Assembly (NCBI GenBank): GCA_013054445.1
Contig: JAAMPI010000031.1
Location: 27,388-91,387, forward strand
Length of the DNA: 64,000 bases
Direction of reading: 5' to 3'
Origin: Cudoniella acicularis
Taxonomy: Eukaryota; Ascomycota; Leotiomycetes; Helotiales; Helotiaceae
Position numbers and translations under genes: made by a program. The notes beneath the pieces were generated by a model. That model did not search any database, was not told the DNA's origin, and saw only the letters and a program-made list of their open reading frames with translations. This document shows, piece by piece, positions 22,229-35,129 of the stretch (positions are counted from its first letter, which is position 1; each line of letters opens with the position of its first letter).

Positions 22229-23937
22229 ATTATCTTCGAATTGCCGTTGTTGGTTTAGTTTTGGAAGGGAAGAGCGTGCTTGGAAAGCTTCTTGAACTTC
22301 TGAGTGTTGTCTTTGGAGTGGAAGCACGAAGTGAAAGCTGCTAAAGAAAAATATGTGGGGGAGAAGGTCCGAATGTTTAATACCTGAGTGATGAGAATTC
22401 GTGAAACTGTGTCTGCTTGTGAAAGTGGTCAAAATTGCATCATAAATGCGGAAGGTTCTCATCTGTTTGAGGCCGGGTTACCAGACTCTGGTTTAGGATA
22501 CCACGCTTGTTTAGCTTACAAGCTAATAATATCCTCAACCTCAGAATCATATATGCGGGCGCCAATCTGAGCATGCTAAATGAGAACCCACTATCTCAAG
22601 AATTACTGGTATGACACAGACAGTATCACTTTGTCGAATTTCCTTTAAAATAAAACAGTTGTTGGAATTTTGCACCGATGGAAAATATGCAATGGGCTTC
22701 ACTCTGGTTTTTGGTGCCAAGCTAGTTTGAGTTACAAGGGAGAACGATGGATAGAAGTCTATCACATGTCCGGAACGTTTGAGAAGGAAAGCAAAGCCCT
22801 TACGAAACTAATTTAGGTTAGGAAGGGTAATTTTTTCTGAAATACTGAGCGCTAAAGTAACGTATCCGTAATTTCTAACTTGCGGGCTTGGCTCCAGATA
22901 TGCCTTGAGCGGGTCCTTAGAATAAAAATGTGATGAGTTTGGCATTTTTAATTATTTTCTACTTGGTGGGGTTTTTTCTCAGTGCCGGGAGCCCACTGTT
23001 AATACCACAGTAGCAAAATCTCTCGACTTTCTAAGTAGAAAGTGCATTTAAATTATCAAGTTGAAGAAGGCTATTTGTTGTGACATGTGTGAGTTATTAT
23101 TGTGCTGTGGGTATTTGTGAGCTGCTTGGGGGTTTATTAATCCCTCCTGACACCAAAAAAATACCGACAGAGTAGCAGATTGTGTAGCCCTACAGTAGCA
23201 ATTGACTTTCTTGCTTTAAGCTGCTCTTTTCGAATATTCTCGATGATAGGTCTTGCCTTGGAAGGAATGGAGCAGATGGTCGTTTCTCAGGTGGTGGCTC
23301 TAATTTTTCAATTATTGCGTTCGCTGTGAGCTGTCAAATGCCCCCTTCCAAGTATTCTTCAAGTGTAGCTCGAGTGGGGCATAAGCAAGCACATTGAAGC
23401 GCTACTCCCGCGAAAAAATTTTTGTTGCAAGTCGGAATAGGCTTGCCGGGTGCTCCTTCCCTGTAATTTGGTGCAGGCGTTTGATTCCCCTTTTACTCAG
23501 TAGGAGATATTGCTCATCGGAGGGAGATGGTGGGTGCTCCTCCCTCGCAACTTTGCTTCCCGCTGGGGAAGGATCGAAATCTTGGCACACCATGTGCTGC
23601 TCACGATCCCCTCCACATCCCTTTGATCGCTAGCAGAGAGTGACCAGCTCTTTGTGGCTTAGGTAGACGGCTCCTGTAAATAGCTTCTCCTAAAATGGCC
23701 ATTAGCCAGGAATGAAACCATGGTTGTGGTGGTGCAAATGCTTTCCCTCCGGTTTCTCACTGGTTCTGTTGCATATCGTGCGGCAAATAAAATCGGCATT
23801 TTCGAATGATACTGAGGTCCAACTAATGGTATGGCGTCAATTAGTTATGGAGAGATACTGAAATTTAGCGAGCTTACCCCTTTTCGCCCTCAACCGACGC
23901 AAATATTCCTACATTATTACGACATAACACCATCACG
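22229..23937. other. Intergenic region, nothing clear
   Basis: Divergent spacer between the J-domain gene and the 672-residue orphan. Mostly AT-rich. Two short ACAGTAGCAA motifs (about 23006 and 23192) resemble the dispersed repeat core but lack its flanks. No credible coding frame is seen. Confidence 0.45.
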
Positions 23938-26129
23938 ATGCTTGACTCACACTCTCGGCTCACAATGGCATTGCAAGAATTACTCAAGGTAGGGAGGTCA
24001 CTATTTTAGTAAGTTTTGGCAGAAGATTAAAAGAAGAGTTGATTTCCTCTCTTGTTTCTCTTTTTATTCAGCCCTCCAGTCACCTTCTACTGTTTAGATT
24101 CAGAGTCAACTACTTACTCAAATCGCGATACGCCTCAACCTACTTCACACTCTTCTCGTAGTCGAACTTCTACCCAAATCAGAATACTTCTCAATCTGCC
24201 CCACAGCCTTCAGGTCAAGAACCTATTGAGCCAACGGACTCGCCACCAACAGATTCAAATCACAATCCCAGTCGACTTCAGAAAGTATTCAAGATGAGCA
24301 GTCTACCGAAAGCAGCTCGCTACGTGGTCGAGCGATGCCGAATATCTGAACAATTCGCCGTCGTTACAGAGCTATGTTCTGCGCATGATGCTACTCTCAA
24401 AGCCTACGTCGCCCTGCCCTACACGCCACTTGAGAAGCAGGAGACGCAAACCGCTAAGTGCTCGAAGAGAATCCTTCAAAAGGTCAACAAGATTCTCTAC
24501 CAGGATGCCTCCAGCATTCGAGAGCTCCTGAAGAGCGCGCCACCACTTCCAGAGTTTATCGAGTTCCAACGGGAGGTCCCTTCGAATCACGCCTTGATTA
24601 TCAACAATTACGGGGGAAAATTGATTTTTGACAAAGATCTCAATCGAAAGAACTTCTACGGGCCAACCTCATCAGAAAAGGAGGCAAACGAGCGCAACAT
24701 CACGATCCAGGACCAGCTACTGGATCGCAAGGCTATTGTTAAGGCCCCAATGTTTTCCAGGATTGTGGTCAAAAAAGGTGGCAAAATGTCACTTCACCGG
24801 AATACTTTTCCCAGGGCCATATTCTATGGAGGCATTCCCTCAATTCGAGAAATCAAGGACAATGACTTAACAATCGAATTCAAGGGTCCGGGGAGAGGTC
24901 AAAGCCTCATTTGGACGAAGAGAACCTTCGAAACCATGAATGAAGAAACAAAGGACGTGCAACCTCCAAAACGGCAGTGCTGCAAAGATCTTCGAGAGCT
25001 TTACGACACCAAATATGAAGCTCGTAAGGTTCCGGTGCTCTTCAACCTTGATGACTATTATGTCGACGTGAGCGAAATCAGAACATCCAAGTCACAAGCC
25101 GTCCCCAAAGACGTCTACAAGGGAACGAGATCAAGGACAGGAATTCCACGCAAACCTACGGCTAAGATGGCGCAAATAACGAAGAAGAAGAGCATACCGA
25201 GAATCCCGAAAATCTCCCCTCTTTCCAAAAAGGAGATAGATTTAGACTTCGCCCTCATGGCTCAGAGAAAAACCCAGCTGGATCCGACAATCGAAGTCAG
25301 AGCTACTCTTATGAATCAAACGGCTAGATTCGAAAATGGTAAAAGAAAGTTCGCTCTTTTCACTGACCAGCCCGATGCCAAATACCTGGCTAGGAAAAAG
25401 AACAAACTTTCTCTTACTCATGAGGAGGAAGATCTCGACGACGGACCAGATACGAAAGCTAAAATGACTGTTTGGCATGCCGTTCACCACGAGAAATGTC
25501 GGGTTCAAAGAGGCCATACCGATGGCATGATGGAAGGGGAGATCAAGAAGAACCCCAACTACCTAACTCAAAGAGATTCCTTTAGCAAAAGCCTCAGTGG
25601 TTCAAGTTATCAGTCCATTATTGAGGAACTCCAGAAGGGCTCTCCTGATTTCGACAGGATAAACCAGATCCAACGGAGTTGGAAGGAGTCTTACCTTAGA
25701 CCCGAAGTCCCCAGCGCTGGTCAGAGTCTCCCGTCAAGACAGAGCCGCAAGAGCTATGTCACAGCCATCACGAACGAAATGGCACGCCCGGAACTGAATC
25801 TGGAGACAGTGCAAAGAATCAGACAGAAATTCGCACCGGTCATCGACCCAACCAACCCCGCCAAATACACACGGGATGAAGTCGCAGACGGGCAAAAGTA
25901 TTTCACAGCGGGCTTCAACGCGGTCAAACAGGCACAAAAATACCTCAAACACAAAAGGGAGGTCATCGCAGCCATTCGAGAGTATAAGGCTGCGAAGGAG
26001 GCTTTTTCAAATATGGGTTTTCCCCTATTGGGTGTGGATGAATTCTTTGACAAGAAGCATGTTCTCAGTGCGGTACCGCTCTGTCTGCGTGTTGTTCGTG
26101 GTAGTAGTGAGGTCGAGGAGGAAATCTAA
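23938..26129 (+). CDS. Hypothetical protein, about 672 residues, no known domain
   Basis: The main exon is 24162-26129. The frame is open upstream of the first ATG of the long frame (24294) back to 24162, with protein-like Pro/Ser/Gln sequence. A TAG acceptor sits at 24159-24161. A phase-compatible first exon is 23938-23988 (MLDSHSRLTMALQELLK, donor GTAGGG), so I propose join(23938-23988, 24162-26129). The protein is basic and hydrophilic, rich in Lys, Arg, Glu and Ser, with several KKK/KRK clusters suggesting nuclear location. There are no membrane segments or signal peptide. Blocks around residues 160-180 (HALIINNYGGKLIFDKDL) and near the end (EVIAAIREYKAAKEAFSNMG) look folded. I do not recognise the family. 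The long single exon and clean frame argue that it is real. The first exon is inferred. Confidence 0.75.
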
Positions 26130-26955
26130 GTGCGGGGATCAGTTTTGGCGACGGACTATGGATTTCTGGCAAGGACATCATGATTTTTTGTCCGGATGTA
26201 AGGAGTTATGAGAAGATTTGGGTTTGTTTTGGCTATGCATAAGATATACACTGCTGTTTGAAAGTCAATTAAAAAAGTTCAAAACTCACATATACCCGAT
26301 GATACTCTTGAACAGCTGCAAGAGTGAAGCGAGCGAAGAAAGGGGCGTCACGTGATATCGAGAAACCTCTAGCTTTGAGAACCGCTTGAAATTGTAGACT
26401 TGGCTCCGAGGAAGGAATGTAATGAATTCTCAAGTATAGAATCTGGGGTTGAAAGGAAATATTGGCTACGGCGGGGTTACCTGGAGAAGAATGACCTACA
26501 GAACTTGATTTTGGTTTCATAAAGGAAATGTAGAAAAATATAATATTCGTTGGCACGCCCGACACAAACGTTGAATTCCTGCTAGCAACCAAGAAGGCTA
26601 TATAGACTCAGTCGCCTTAATTTAAGCTGGGATGGTTTGCATCAGAGGGCTTGAAGGATTCGCAACGATGAAGCACTTTTCAACACTCACACGACAATGC
26701 CTTTGGCACAAAAGACATGGCAAGCTTTTCTAGATATTTTTTGGATTTTGATGATATGAGACAAAGTGACAAACCTTCTTGATATCAACCCCACAAACAT
26801 AACCGTATTGTACAGTGTGTATGTCAAAATCTGTAAGCGATGAATAGCTAAAGCAATATGGGTAATAAGCAAGGGGGAGCTAAGCAATGAAGCCGATGTT
26901 TTGTAGTAGCCATACCCTAATAGGTATCCTTTCCATCTGATCTGTGGTATTTCAC
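26130..26955. other. Convergent 3' intergenic region
   Basis: Between the 3' ends of the orphan and REC114. AT-rich with no supported gene. Short frames on the minus strand show no protein features. Confidence 0.45.
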
Positions 26956-29068
26956 TCACATTCCAAGTCCGATCCTCCTCCACGCCTTCTCTGTATCTTC
27001 GCAAAGCTGCAGAAAGTCTGCACTGTCAAGATTCTCGCAGATGAAGTCGTTGATCAACACCCCACGCTCCTCTTCATCAGCCTCAGCGTATCCAGGAGTA
27101 TCATATAATTCCTTAGGAGCAGGTCGAGCCTTGTATTTTGACACAAAGTAGTCAAGGGTGTTCAGATAGTCCTCCTGTGGCGAATCAGGTATTGGCACAT
27201 TGTCAACAAGGTCTAGTACGTTGCTTGCTGACGTGGAACGTCGCAATACGATATGATCTCGATCTGAGAGCATGTCGGTTTGAGTACATTGATCAACCAT
27301 CTTTGAGCGCTTGCTAGCAGAAGATGGGCGTGCCGGGGCGGTAGAGCGCTTCCTCGCGGTAGTTGCCTTTGTTTGAAGCTTAGAGGTTGCTGATGATGGA
27401 CGTGATGTAGCCGCGCTCTTCGCAGCTAGAGGGGAAGGTTCATCGTTCTGGGGAGGTGGCTGTTCGAGGATAGTTGCTTGATTGATTGCGATTACACTTG
27501 TTGAAGTTTTTGCTTGAGAAGAAGCCTCCTTTGTGGGGGCCTTTTCTTGGGCATTCTTCACAGTCGATGGTTTGCGCTGGGCGACACGTTTCTTCGCAGG
27601 TTTGTGAGTTGGTGTTGGTTCCTTTTCCATTGACTTTTCTCTGGCTGGAGTGACAGACCCGTCAACCTTGTTCACTGGAGTTGGTTTAGGCAGTGGAGGA
27701 AGGTCTGTGACAGAAATGGATCTAGCTTTCTCTCGAGGTTTTGGAAAGGGCAGCTCTCGTCTTGGTGGTATCAATAGGTCTTGAAGATGGACGGGGTCAC
27801 CCGGAGTCGACCAAGGCCGAGTAGGATTGCTGGTGGAGTTATCGTTCTGACTGAACGGATCATCCGATGTTGACACAGACGATAGAAAGCCTTCAGGATT
27901 CGTGGAATTGTACCTAGTAGAAAAGAAAGGAGGCGCGGGTAAAGTACGGGAACTTGTTTCTACGCCTTCGGATATTCTTGCTAGTTGAGATTTCATATTT
28001 GAGTCAAGGATGGAAGAATACTTCAAGTGAGAATTTGGGTCATCAAGGTTTGAGGAGTGCAAGATTGGATGTGATAGTCGTTGAGTCTAGAACAGTTGAA
28101 AGTTAGTGCTTGCGCATGAAAGCCGGAGGAATTATGTCAGTTACCTCTTTCTCAATCAGTGATAGAAACAGAGAGGGGTTCCCTGCCACGGCTGTAGATG
28201 AAGCAGACAACGGCGGAGTGACCGAAGAGGTTTGAAATGGCAACGAACTGAATGGTCTTTGAACTTCCATATTGGAATTTTCAGGTCGGGGAGGGACCTT
28301 GAACTCAGACTCTGGCGGAGAGTATGATGGGGTGTCCAAAGACCGACTGAAGGAAGGAGTAAAAAGTTGAGTTGTTGATGCCGGCCTAGGCAACAATGGA
28401 AGAGTGCTTGTACTGAGAGTAGATGTTGATGCGACCGACGGAGCCGGGGAAGGTGTTGGGCGTGGTTTGGACTGAGTACCGGGTAGGCTATCCGAGATAG
28501 GCAGGCCCAGGTCCTTCAAAATCTCTAGAGCTCTGTTGAAGTCTAACTCGCTCCGAAACTTCAATTGAATTCTCCGAACCTGTAGGTTGAAGGGTAGTCA
28601 GACACGCACTCTTTAAACGGCTATGGTATGGAGGCCGGGGATGGTGCACGCACGGTATTTGTATTCTTCGGATACCTCATGGCCAAGAACGGGCATTTCA
28701 CCACAACTTGAACAGGATGCTCAACACCACTCAACGGGTCATACTCCTTCTCAGATTTGACTAGGGCCCCAAGATCCTGGGATTCCTGCAACCTAAGTCA
28801 GCCGGCCGCCCGAGGCGGTGTTGCATGTGGGAGGCTCCAGTACAAGTAGTTCTGCACCGGCAGTGATTTTTAGGAACAGTCGCTCAGTGAAGTTTCCTTG
28901 ATCGTCAACGACCCTCACACTCCTGAACACTAGATCAAGGTCATTCCTCTCGCCCACATGGGTCCATGTGAAGGTGCGAGTTCCATAGGGACATGTGTTA
29001 TGGGAAAACTTGGCGATGGAGATGGAAGCCCAAACCGGATCTTGTCCTTGCGAAAACACCTCAGACAT
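26956..29068 (-). CDS. REC114: Meiotic recombination protein Rec114
   Basis: Exons 29068-28844, 28785-28654, 28579-28145 and 28086-26956 keep phase and give 640 residues. The N-terminal 150 residues resemble the Rec114 PH-like domain: beta-rich start (VWASISIAKFSHNTC), then VVVKCPFLAMRYP and, after an intron, RRIQLKFRSELDFNRALEIL. A similar order is seen in yeast Rec114. A long disordered Ser/Thr/Pro linker with Lys-rich blocks follows. The C-terminus is helical (INDFICENLDSADFLQLCED), the region that contacts Mei4 in the family. Rec114 with Mei4 and Mer2 activates Spo11 for meiotic double-strand breaks. The gene looks intact, so sexual competence has been retained. The frame upstream (ATG 29110) adds 14 residues and is less likely. 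Confidence 0.85.
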
Positions 29069-29752
29069 GGCGACGATGGGGTAAGAATGATGGAGGGGAG
29101 AAGGAATCAAGAATCAAGGGAAATAAGTGCAGGGTCAGTGAAATGCGGCCAAGTTGAAGTGTTAGTGGGGGGATCAAGAAGGTGTATAGCAATACTGTCA
29201 GCTTCAAAATGAGCGGCTGCTCAGTCTTGGTGCTTAATCGCCGTCAATGACTTGGTGCAAAAACGGGGATAAATTGAGGTTGGGGAGAGGAGGAAGAAGA
29301 GGAGAGGAAGAGGAAGGGGAAGAGGAAGAGGAAAATATAACTGCGGGCAGCAGAGGACAGAGGTAGTTGCTGCAGGTACGTACCCCGCACGGGACCATCG
29401 GTCCATCACGATCCAGCCGAGATCCAGCCCCCTTCGTGGTACGGCAGACTTTTGGGACATTTGCTTAGAAAATAGGCTTAAAGGGTCTGGGTAGGTACTC
29501 CACCGCTGCTCGATAAATTTCCGCGTTAAGATAGAAATAGACAGCCGTACCCGGATCAAGGTTTCACCGGCGCTTGCCCTATTTGGCTCGCTCCTTCCTG
29601 CACGGACGAAATCCGATCTCGTCGCGCGCGACTGCCTTTGGATTGATGCGCGTCGACTTACGACAAAAGCTTCCTTCACTTCATATTCCCCCCCTCAATC
29701 ACCGCCGCGTAACGCGTAATCGCATGGCAGTGTCGACCACATAACTGAATCG
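29069..29752. promoter_or_regulatory. Divergent promoter region REC114 / RSC9 with GA-rich tract
   Basis: A 684-bp region between divergent start codons. At about 29277-29336 there is an almost pure purine tract (GGAAGAGGAAGGGG-type). It is an obvious candidate for promoter structure or nucleosome exclusion. No TATA box is evident. Confidence 0.5.
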
Positions 29753-32669
29753 ATGGTGCAGCCAAACCAGGAGGCGTCGGCCACGGGGCTCGCCTACACT
29801 TCGGAATATAATGAATTCATTGAGAAGCTGGCGGCATACCATGAAAAGAGAGGCACCGAGTTCGTGCGCGAGCCCAAAGTCGGCAGCAAGCACATCGACC
29901 TACTGAGGTTGTTTAATATGGTGGTAGAGCGGGGTGGCTACGATAAGGTCAGCGAAGAGAAATTGGCCTGGCGCAAAGTTGGCCAGGAATTCGATTTAGG
30001 AACACTCAACCTACCCGCGCTTGCCTTCACTCTCAAAACCGTCTACTACAGAAACCTGGCCGCCTACGAAATCTCGACCATCCACAAAAAAGAGCCCCCG
30101 CCCAAACACATCTTGGAGGACCGCACCGCAAAGGGCGGAAAGTTGCTCACGCGAACGGTTGAGAATTACAACTTTTCGAAAGGCGGCGGCATGGGACATG
30201 ATGGCTCGGATGGTTCTGGCGACGATGGCACGCCTGTGAGGGATAGAAACGGGAGCGAGGAAACGCCTGGTTCTGGGGGAAGGGTGACGAGAGGTCTCCG
30301 GCAGGCTCCCCCTCAGCGCATCCTCTTCCAACCCGATACTCAGTCGTCACGGCAGACGCGACATGTATCTGCGACTTCGCATGCATCATCTCCCTCCCAC
30401 TCGAGTCACCACCAGCAACATCAGCCACGCGGTGCGTCAACATCATACAACCCATCATCAATGGATAGCCACTCCCTCGCCGTGGCCAACTACGAGCCTC
30501 GGCCCCAAATGCCTCTCACCTTACGCTCCGTTGTTACGCCTGGCAACAACCCCATCGAATTTGCTCGACGCCAGAAGGCCAAGAAAGACAGTCTTGCTTT
30601 GGCAAGTGGAAAGCCGCTCCCTCCTGTAAATAAGGGTATTATGCTTCCAGGATGTAAGTCACCCCTTTGCCAGTGTTAGAGTAGGTCTAACCGTCAACTA
30701 GCTGGTTTTGATGGTCCAAATATTTATGTTCGTTGTCTTTGCGCTTTGAAATCTGGGACGAAGTCCGAGCAAGACTACGCGCTTCATCATCTTGTTAAGA
30801 TTTCTATGGAACGGGGCGATAAATATCGATTTGAGTCTTTCTCGGGATTGGCCGAAGCTTTGATCGAGAAGCTCTTGGAAGTCAGCTCCTTATTCTATGA
30901 GGTTGACTGGCAGATCTCTTATGCCGACGACGGCGCAATGACAAGCATCAACATCCTTAACGGCCTAGATGGTACACCAGACATATTACAGAGAATAGCA
31001 CAACTTCCAAAACTGGACGTTGATGATAACATCCAGACGGCCGAACTCAGCGACACTCTTCTCATGGCCAACGAAGCCGCACTTACTATGAGAAACATGG
31101 TTATGCTCGAGGAAAATGCCCACTACGTGTCTGAAATGGCGCCATTGAGAGATTTCCTCAGCATTGCTCTTAACCTCCCAAAACTCGATTGTGTTGTGGA
31201 GTTGAAGCATTATGCGCTTGATATTGCTGAACAGCTGACAAAGTATATGCACTTTGACGAGACTGACCCTCTCTACATTTCACTCCTTGAACAACTTCAG
31301 GGTGAAGATAGAGGTGCAATTCTGACCGCCTTGCGAGCTATCAGCAGAATATCCATGAATCTCGAGGAAAATAATCTCTTGAGGGGCGTTCCTGTTGCTG
31401 TTATTCAAAATATCATGGACTGGACTCTCCTTAACGATGAGGAAATGGTTCACGCTTGTCTTGATTTCTTGTATCAATATACCGCTGTCGTTGACAACGT
31501 TGATTTCCTCATTACAGAAGTACAAGTAGAGCCACTCATCAACCAGCTTACCCGTCTCTTAGCCTATGGCGCAAAGTACGTTGAAAGGGACGTGGCCCGG
31601 GGACCAGATAGACGCATGAGGGCCCCTGTGGAAATCGCTTCTATTCCAAAAGATTTGCTTGCACAGCTTTACAAATTGGATGAGCCAGAACGGAGCTCAC
31701 AATGGCTTCGTTGTTTATTCGAAGAAGATCGAGAGGAATCGATTACCCAAATCGCCCTTTGGCAGGCCTACCAAGCCCGCTTCACGTCTTTCTCGATCGA
31801 GACTGGCCGCCCACTTCTTCCGGCCGCAGAATTCATCAAGAATGTCAGCAACACTTTCCTCGAAAAGGCAGCGGCGCAGGTTCAGGCTGGACCCGTACAA
31901 AAATTCATCATCAAGGGAATCAGAATGCGAAGTGTTCCCGTGGACTTCAAAGGCGAGGAATATAGGAAATGTCTGTGGAGACTGTCTCCTGAACTCAACA
32001 CGCACACGGGGTTCAACACGTACCTTGGGTCCAACACTCCTCATGGATCTTCCAAAGAATGTGGAGAGTTTTACATGAGTGAGGAAGAAATGTATCGCCA
32101 TATCCTCCGAGATCATGTCCACGCTCATGAGTTGGAAAACGGCAAGTTTGATAATAAAACAGTTGGACAATACGTGTGTCTTTGGGATCATTGTCCTCGA
32201 TTTAAGCCAGAGCCTGCGACAAAGCTATCACAACTGGCAACTCACATTAAGGTTCATCTCTCTCCACGGCCATCCGCTACCAAAGAATCAGGGGACCATT
32301 GCGGCCCTCCACCACTCAAGAAGTTAAAGCCGTCATATCTTACACCTGGACCGAAACAAACTTTCCAACATCAGGTCACGGCAATAGATGAGAGACACGA
32401 TGCTGCAGGTATCCCGCTTAGCGCCGTCCTAGTTTTGAGGAATCTTGCTCGGAACCTGTCGAAGACAGAGTCAGAGGACATAGCACTAAAGTTGCCAGGT
32501 GGCGTATCTTGGGTTGACCGATTATTCAAGCCTGTTGAGCCTAGGTTGTATGAAGTTATGGCTCACAATCGGAGTTTAGTAAGTTCTTCCGCCTATTTTA
32601 CTGACCTGAGACTGACTTTTCTAGACATCGTACATGACGGACTTAATTAGCGCAATTAATGATTCTTAA
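29753..32669 (+). CDS. RSC9: RSC chromatin-remodelling subunit Rsc9 (ARID protein)
   Basis: Exons 29753-30653, 30702-32578 and a 15-codon last exon 32625-32669; 940 residues. The ARID DNA-binding domain occupies about residues 12-110 (FIEKLAAYHEKRG, VGSKHIDLLRLFNMVVERGGYDKV, WRKVGQEF, KTVYYRNLAAYE). After a disordered Ser/His/Gln-rich stretch comes a helical repeat region (about 300-650) as in Rsc9/ARID2. Near residues 790-815 is a C2H2-type finger (YVCLWDHCP ... HIKVH), again typical of this family. The C-terminus is helical. Rsc9 is part of the essential SWI/SNF-type RSC remodeller, acting at promoters. The start at 29753 sits directly before the ARID region. The gene is intact and divergent to REC114. 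Confidence 0.92.
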
Positions 32670-33149
32670 CGCTGGCTTGGATTCTTTTGGAGCCAGATAA
32701 GGATTCTTAAGCTGGCGCTGGGGCGTCTGGCATAAAATGGTATTTCCGTGGCGCAAACTGGCGTATCTAAGGCCTAATGTGTACGATAGATGCCTACCAT
32801 AGAGGAAGAATACAAGTGCCATATTTGTCATAAATTAGGCTCAGCGCCTTTTCACTCTGAAGGCTTTCGTTAAAGGCTTATCATGAGAAAGGCCTCTAAT
32901 GGAGTAGTATCAAAAAATAAGAGTTGAACTCGGTACGGGATATCCTTTCAAGCTGAAAGGGCTTCTTCTCTTCCTTTCAATGGACGGGAGGTGAATACTA
33001 AGCAACATTTTTACGCAAGGCCGCAAGGTTCAAGGCTCTGGATATGTAAGGCTGAATTTGAGGATGAAATTGTGATCTTGTTACATATAGATGGGGTAGT
33101 ATGCTTTTCAACCCTTCCGAGTGGAAGTTGTCCTCTGAAATATATTCTT
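32670..33149. other. Convergent 3' intergenic region
   Basis: A 480-bp spacer between RSC9 and the broken hydrolase gene. Short repeats of AAGGCTT/AGGCCTT type occur around 32760-32900. No gene is seen. Confidence 0.4.
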
Positions 33150-33882
33150 CTAATCATATCCTAATTTCTTCATCTCTATTCCCACCATCTTTGTCGCTCT
33201 CATCGCTTCATCGCTCCACGATGTCATCTGGAGGAAGCCGTGTGTCAAAGTATCGAAATGGTGCCAAGACACTTGATTCCCGGCTTGCTTTAATTTAGTC
33301 CCATCGTCCCTCAACCTCAAACTCACAGCCGTTGTCATGTTTCCTCCTGCGCTGTCACCTCCTCTCATCACCCTATCGCTACTTACGCCCCTCTCTTTAC
33401 CACCCTCACCTTGCAACCACGCCGCGACAGCAATATACTCATCCAACTGCGTAGGAAACCTCCACTCAGGAGCCAATCTATACTCCACAGCACAAACCTG
33501 CACTCCCGCTTCCTTAGCCACAATCCTCAATCCGTTCTCAAACTCATCCACAGTTCCAACCGTATTCCCACCCCCATGGGAATAAATCAACGCAACTGCA
33601 TCTCCTTCCTTTCGTCTCGACTCGCCGGAAGAGGGGTATAAGATACGAATAGGGATCGTGCCGTGGGGGCCTGGGATGGCGGTGTGTTCTACGTGGTGGA
33701 TTGAGCTTGTTTCGAGGTTGGGAGGTGCTGGAAGGCGAATATTTGCGTGTGGTGGGAGCGTTCGGCGTGGAAGTCTTCAGCACCGCGAGATGAAGGGAAG
33801 GGTTGTTTGAGAGGAAGGTTTTGAGGTGTTGATCGAGGGTGGTGCGAGTGCCCACTATTGGGAGGGAAGAGGTAGAAGACAT
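33150..33882 (-). pseudogene. Broken alpha/beta-hydrolase (HSL/acetyl-esterase type)
   Basis: Start codon 33882. The first about 35 codons read in one frame (MSSTSSLPIVGTRTTLDQHL). From about 33745 the homologous sequence continues in another frame (ANIRLPAPPNLETSS, then PIRILYPSSGE). It then reaches the oxyanion motif HGGG and, later, the nucleophile elbow GDSAGGN with catalytic Ser. From there the family normally has about 100 more residues including the catalytic Asp, then a His. Here DDGTKLK is followed at once by AGNQVSWHHFDTLTHGF, so the middle is deleted while the His region is kept. A frameshift plus loss of the Asp-containing segment makes it very unlikely to be an active esterase. 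The enzyme family hydrolyses short-chain esters. Spliced introns cannot explain the missing segment. Confidence 0.75.
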
Positions 33883-35129
33883 TTTGAAAGTTTGAATTCT
33901 AAGAGATGAGATGAGATGAAATATGAAGAACAGCTGAATGAGAATTGATAAATCAAGCTTGAGGAATTATATATACTTAAACAAGTACACAGTACTAAGT
34001 AGAACAGACTTCTGTATGACCTCACTTAGGATAGCATCGTTGATGAGTTGATGACGTTACAAGAATTCGGAATCTTCGGGCGGAGGACTTTCGAATAAAT
34101 GAACCGCCGATGGGCTGATCATCTAGTATTTACATTATTCATGATATTTTCTAAATGTCAGTAATCTTTGAGAAAGGATGAAGTTCAATTAAACTTTGGC
34201 GTAGCATCGGACCTCCCTGCGGATTCGCGTGGTGGCGAGATACTTCCACGGACAGATTAGTTCTAGTTCAGACTTAGAAAGTTTGACGGAATGAAAAGAA
34301 TATCCGTGCCGCTGTGAATGACCAAACCTGTCTGTGAAAATTCGAAAAGATGCGGTGAGTTTGGCTGAAAGACGTGAGGATGGTCTCAGGTCGAGGTTTC
34401 GCCGGCCATCAGGTAGTCTGAACGAGGTCTGCCGATTTCTGCGGGCCGAGTTCGGCTCAATGATGCCGATATCACCCCCTTTTTATAGTGTATTCTGATT
34501 CATCTCTGCTTATGTTTTTACCTCCATAGGTACACCGTCCGCGTGTCCCGAGAGCTGGATCACACAAATTTGAGGTAGTCGCCATAGGATAGCGACTCAC
34601 AAATATCGTAGTGAGTGATCAGTTTGTACTCGGATAAGGGTCTTTTCGTAAGCTTCTACTTGCCACTCAAAGCTGAATGAACTTGCTCCTGCGATACACT
34701 ATGAACTAGGAGCCGGCGCTCAGGGAGAATCTAGCTGAATAAAGCACAAATTTTTTCTTCGTTGGAATTTGAATAGAAAAGCCAGTCTGGTTTCAATGCA
34801 TTCTTTTGAATTGATGATCGTGTCAAGACATAGTCGGGCATTTTTGGCGCACGATATCATATCGATCGGTGAACGGATAGGTTAATATCATTATTGACAT
34901 ACATGAATAGAAGGCCTAAGTATCTCAATTCGGGCGGCCTCTTCACCAATGCCTCAACTCTCCCCTACACCAAGTGCCGACGAGGCGCATCCGATCCTGC
35001 AGCTCAATTTCAAAAGGCTAAATGCACCACCGCACTCCTCCATATCTACTCAATACAAAAGACATTCCATAGCATCATTTGTTCTCTCCTATCTAAACAC
35101 TTCCTTTGAATCCCGTTCAACTCTCACAG
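33883..35129. other. Divergent intergenic region
   Basis: A 1.25-kb spacer between the broken hydrolase and the SDR gene. Open frames at 34894-35278 overlap the SDR 5' region and are unsupported. No repeats from the dispersed family are seen. Confidence 0.4.
33968..33975 (-). promoter_or_regulatory. TATA-like box upstream of the hydrolase
   Basis: TATATATAA on the minus strand lies about 85-95 bp upstream of the hydrolase start codon. It is compatible with a surviving core promoter. Confidence 0.35.

Noticed and set aside
35106..35129. Earlier start for the SDR at 35106
   Set aside because: The codon is TTG. ATG at 35130 is the first real start.
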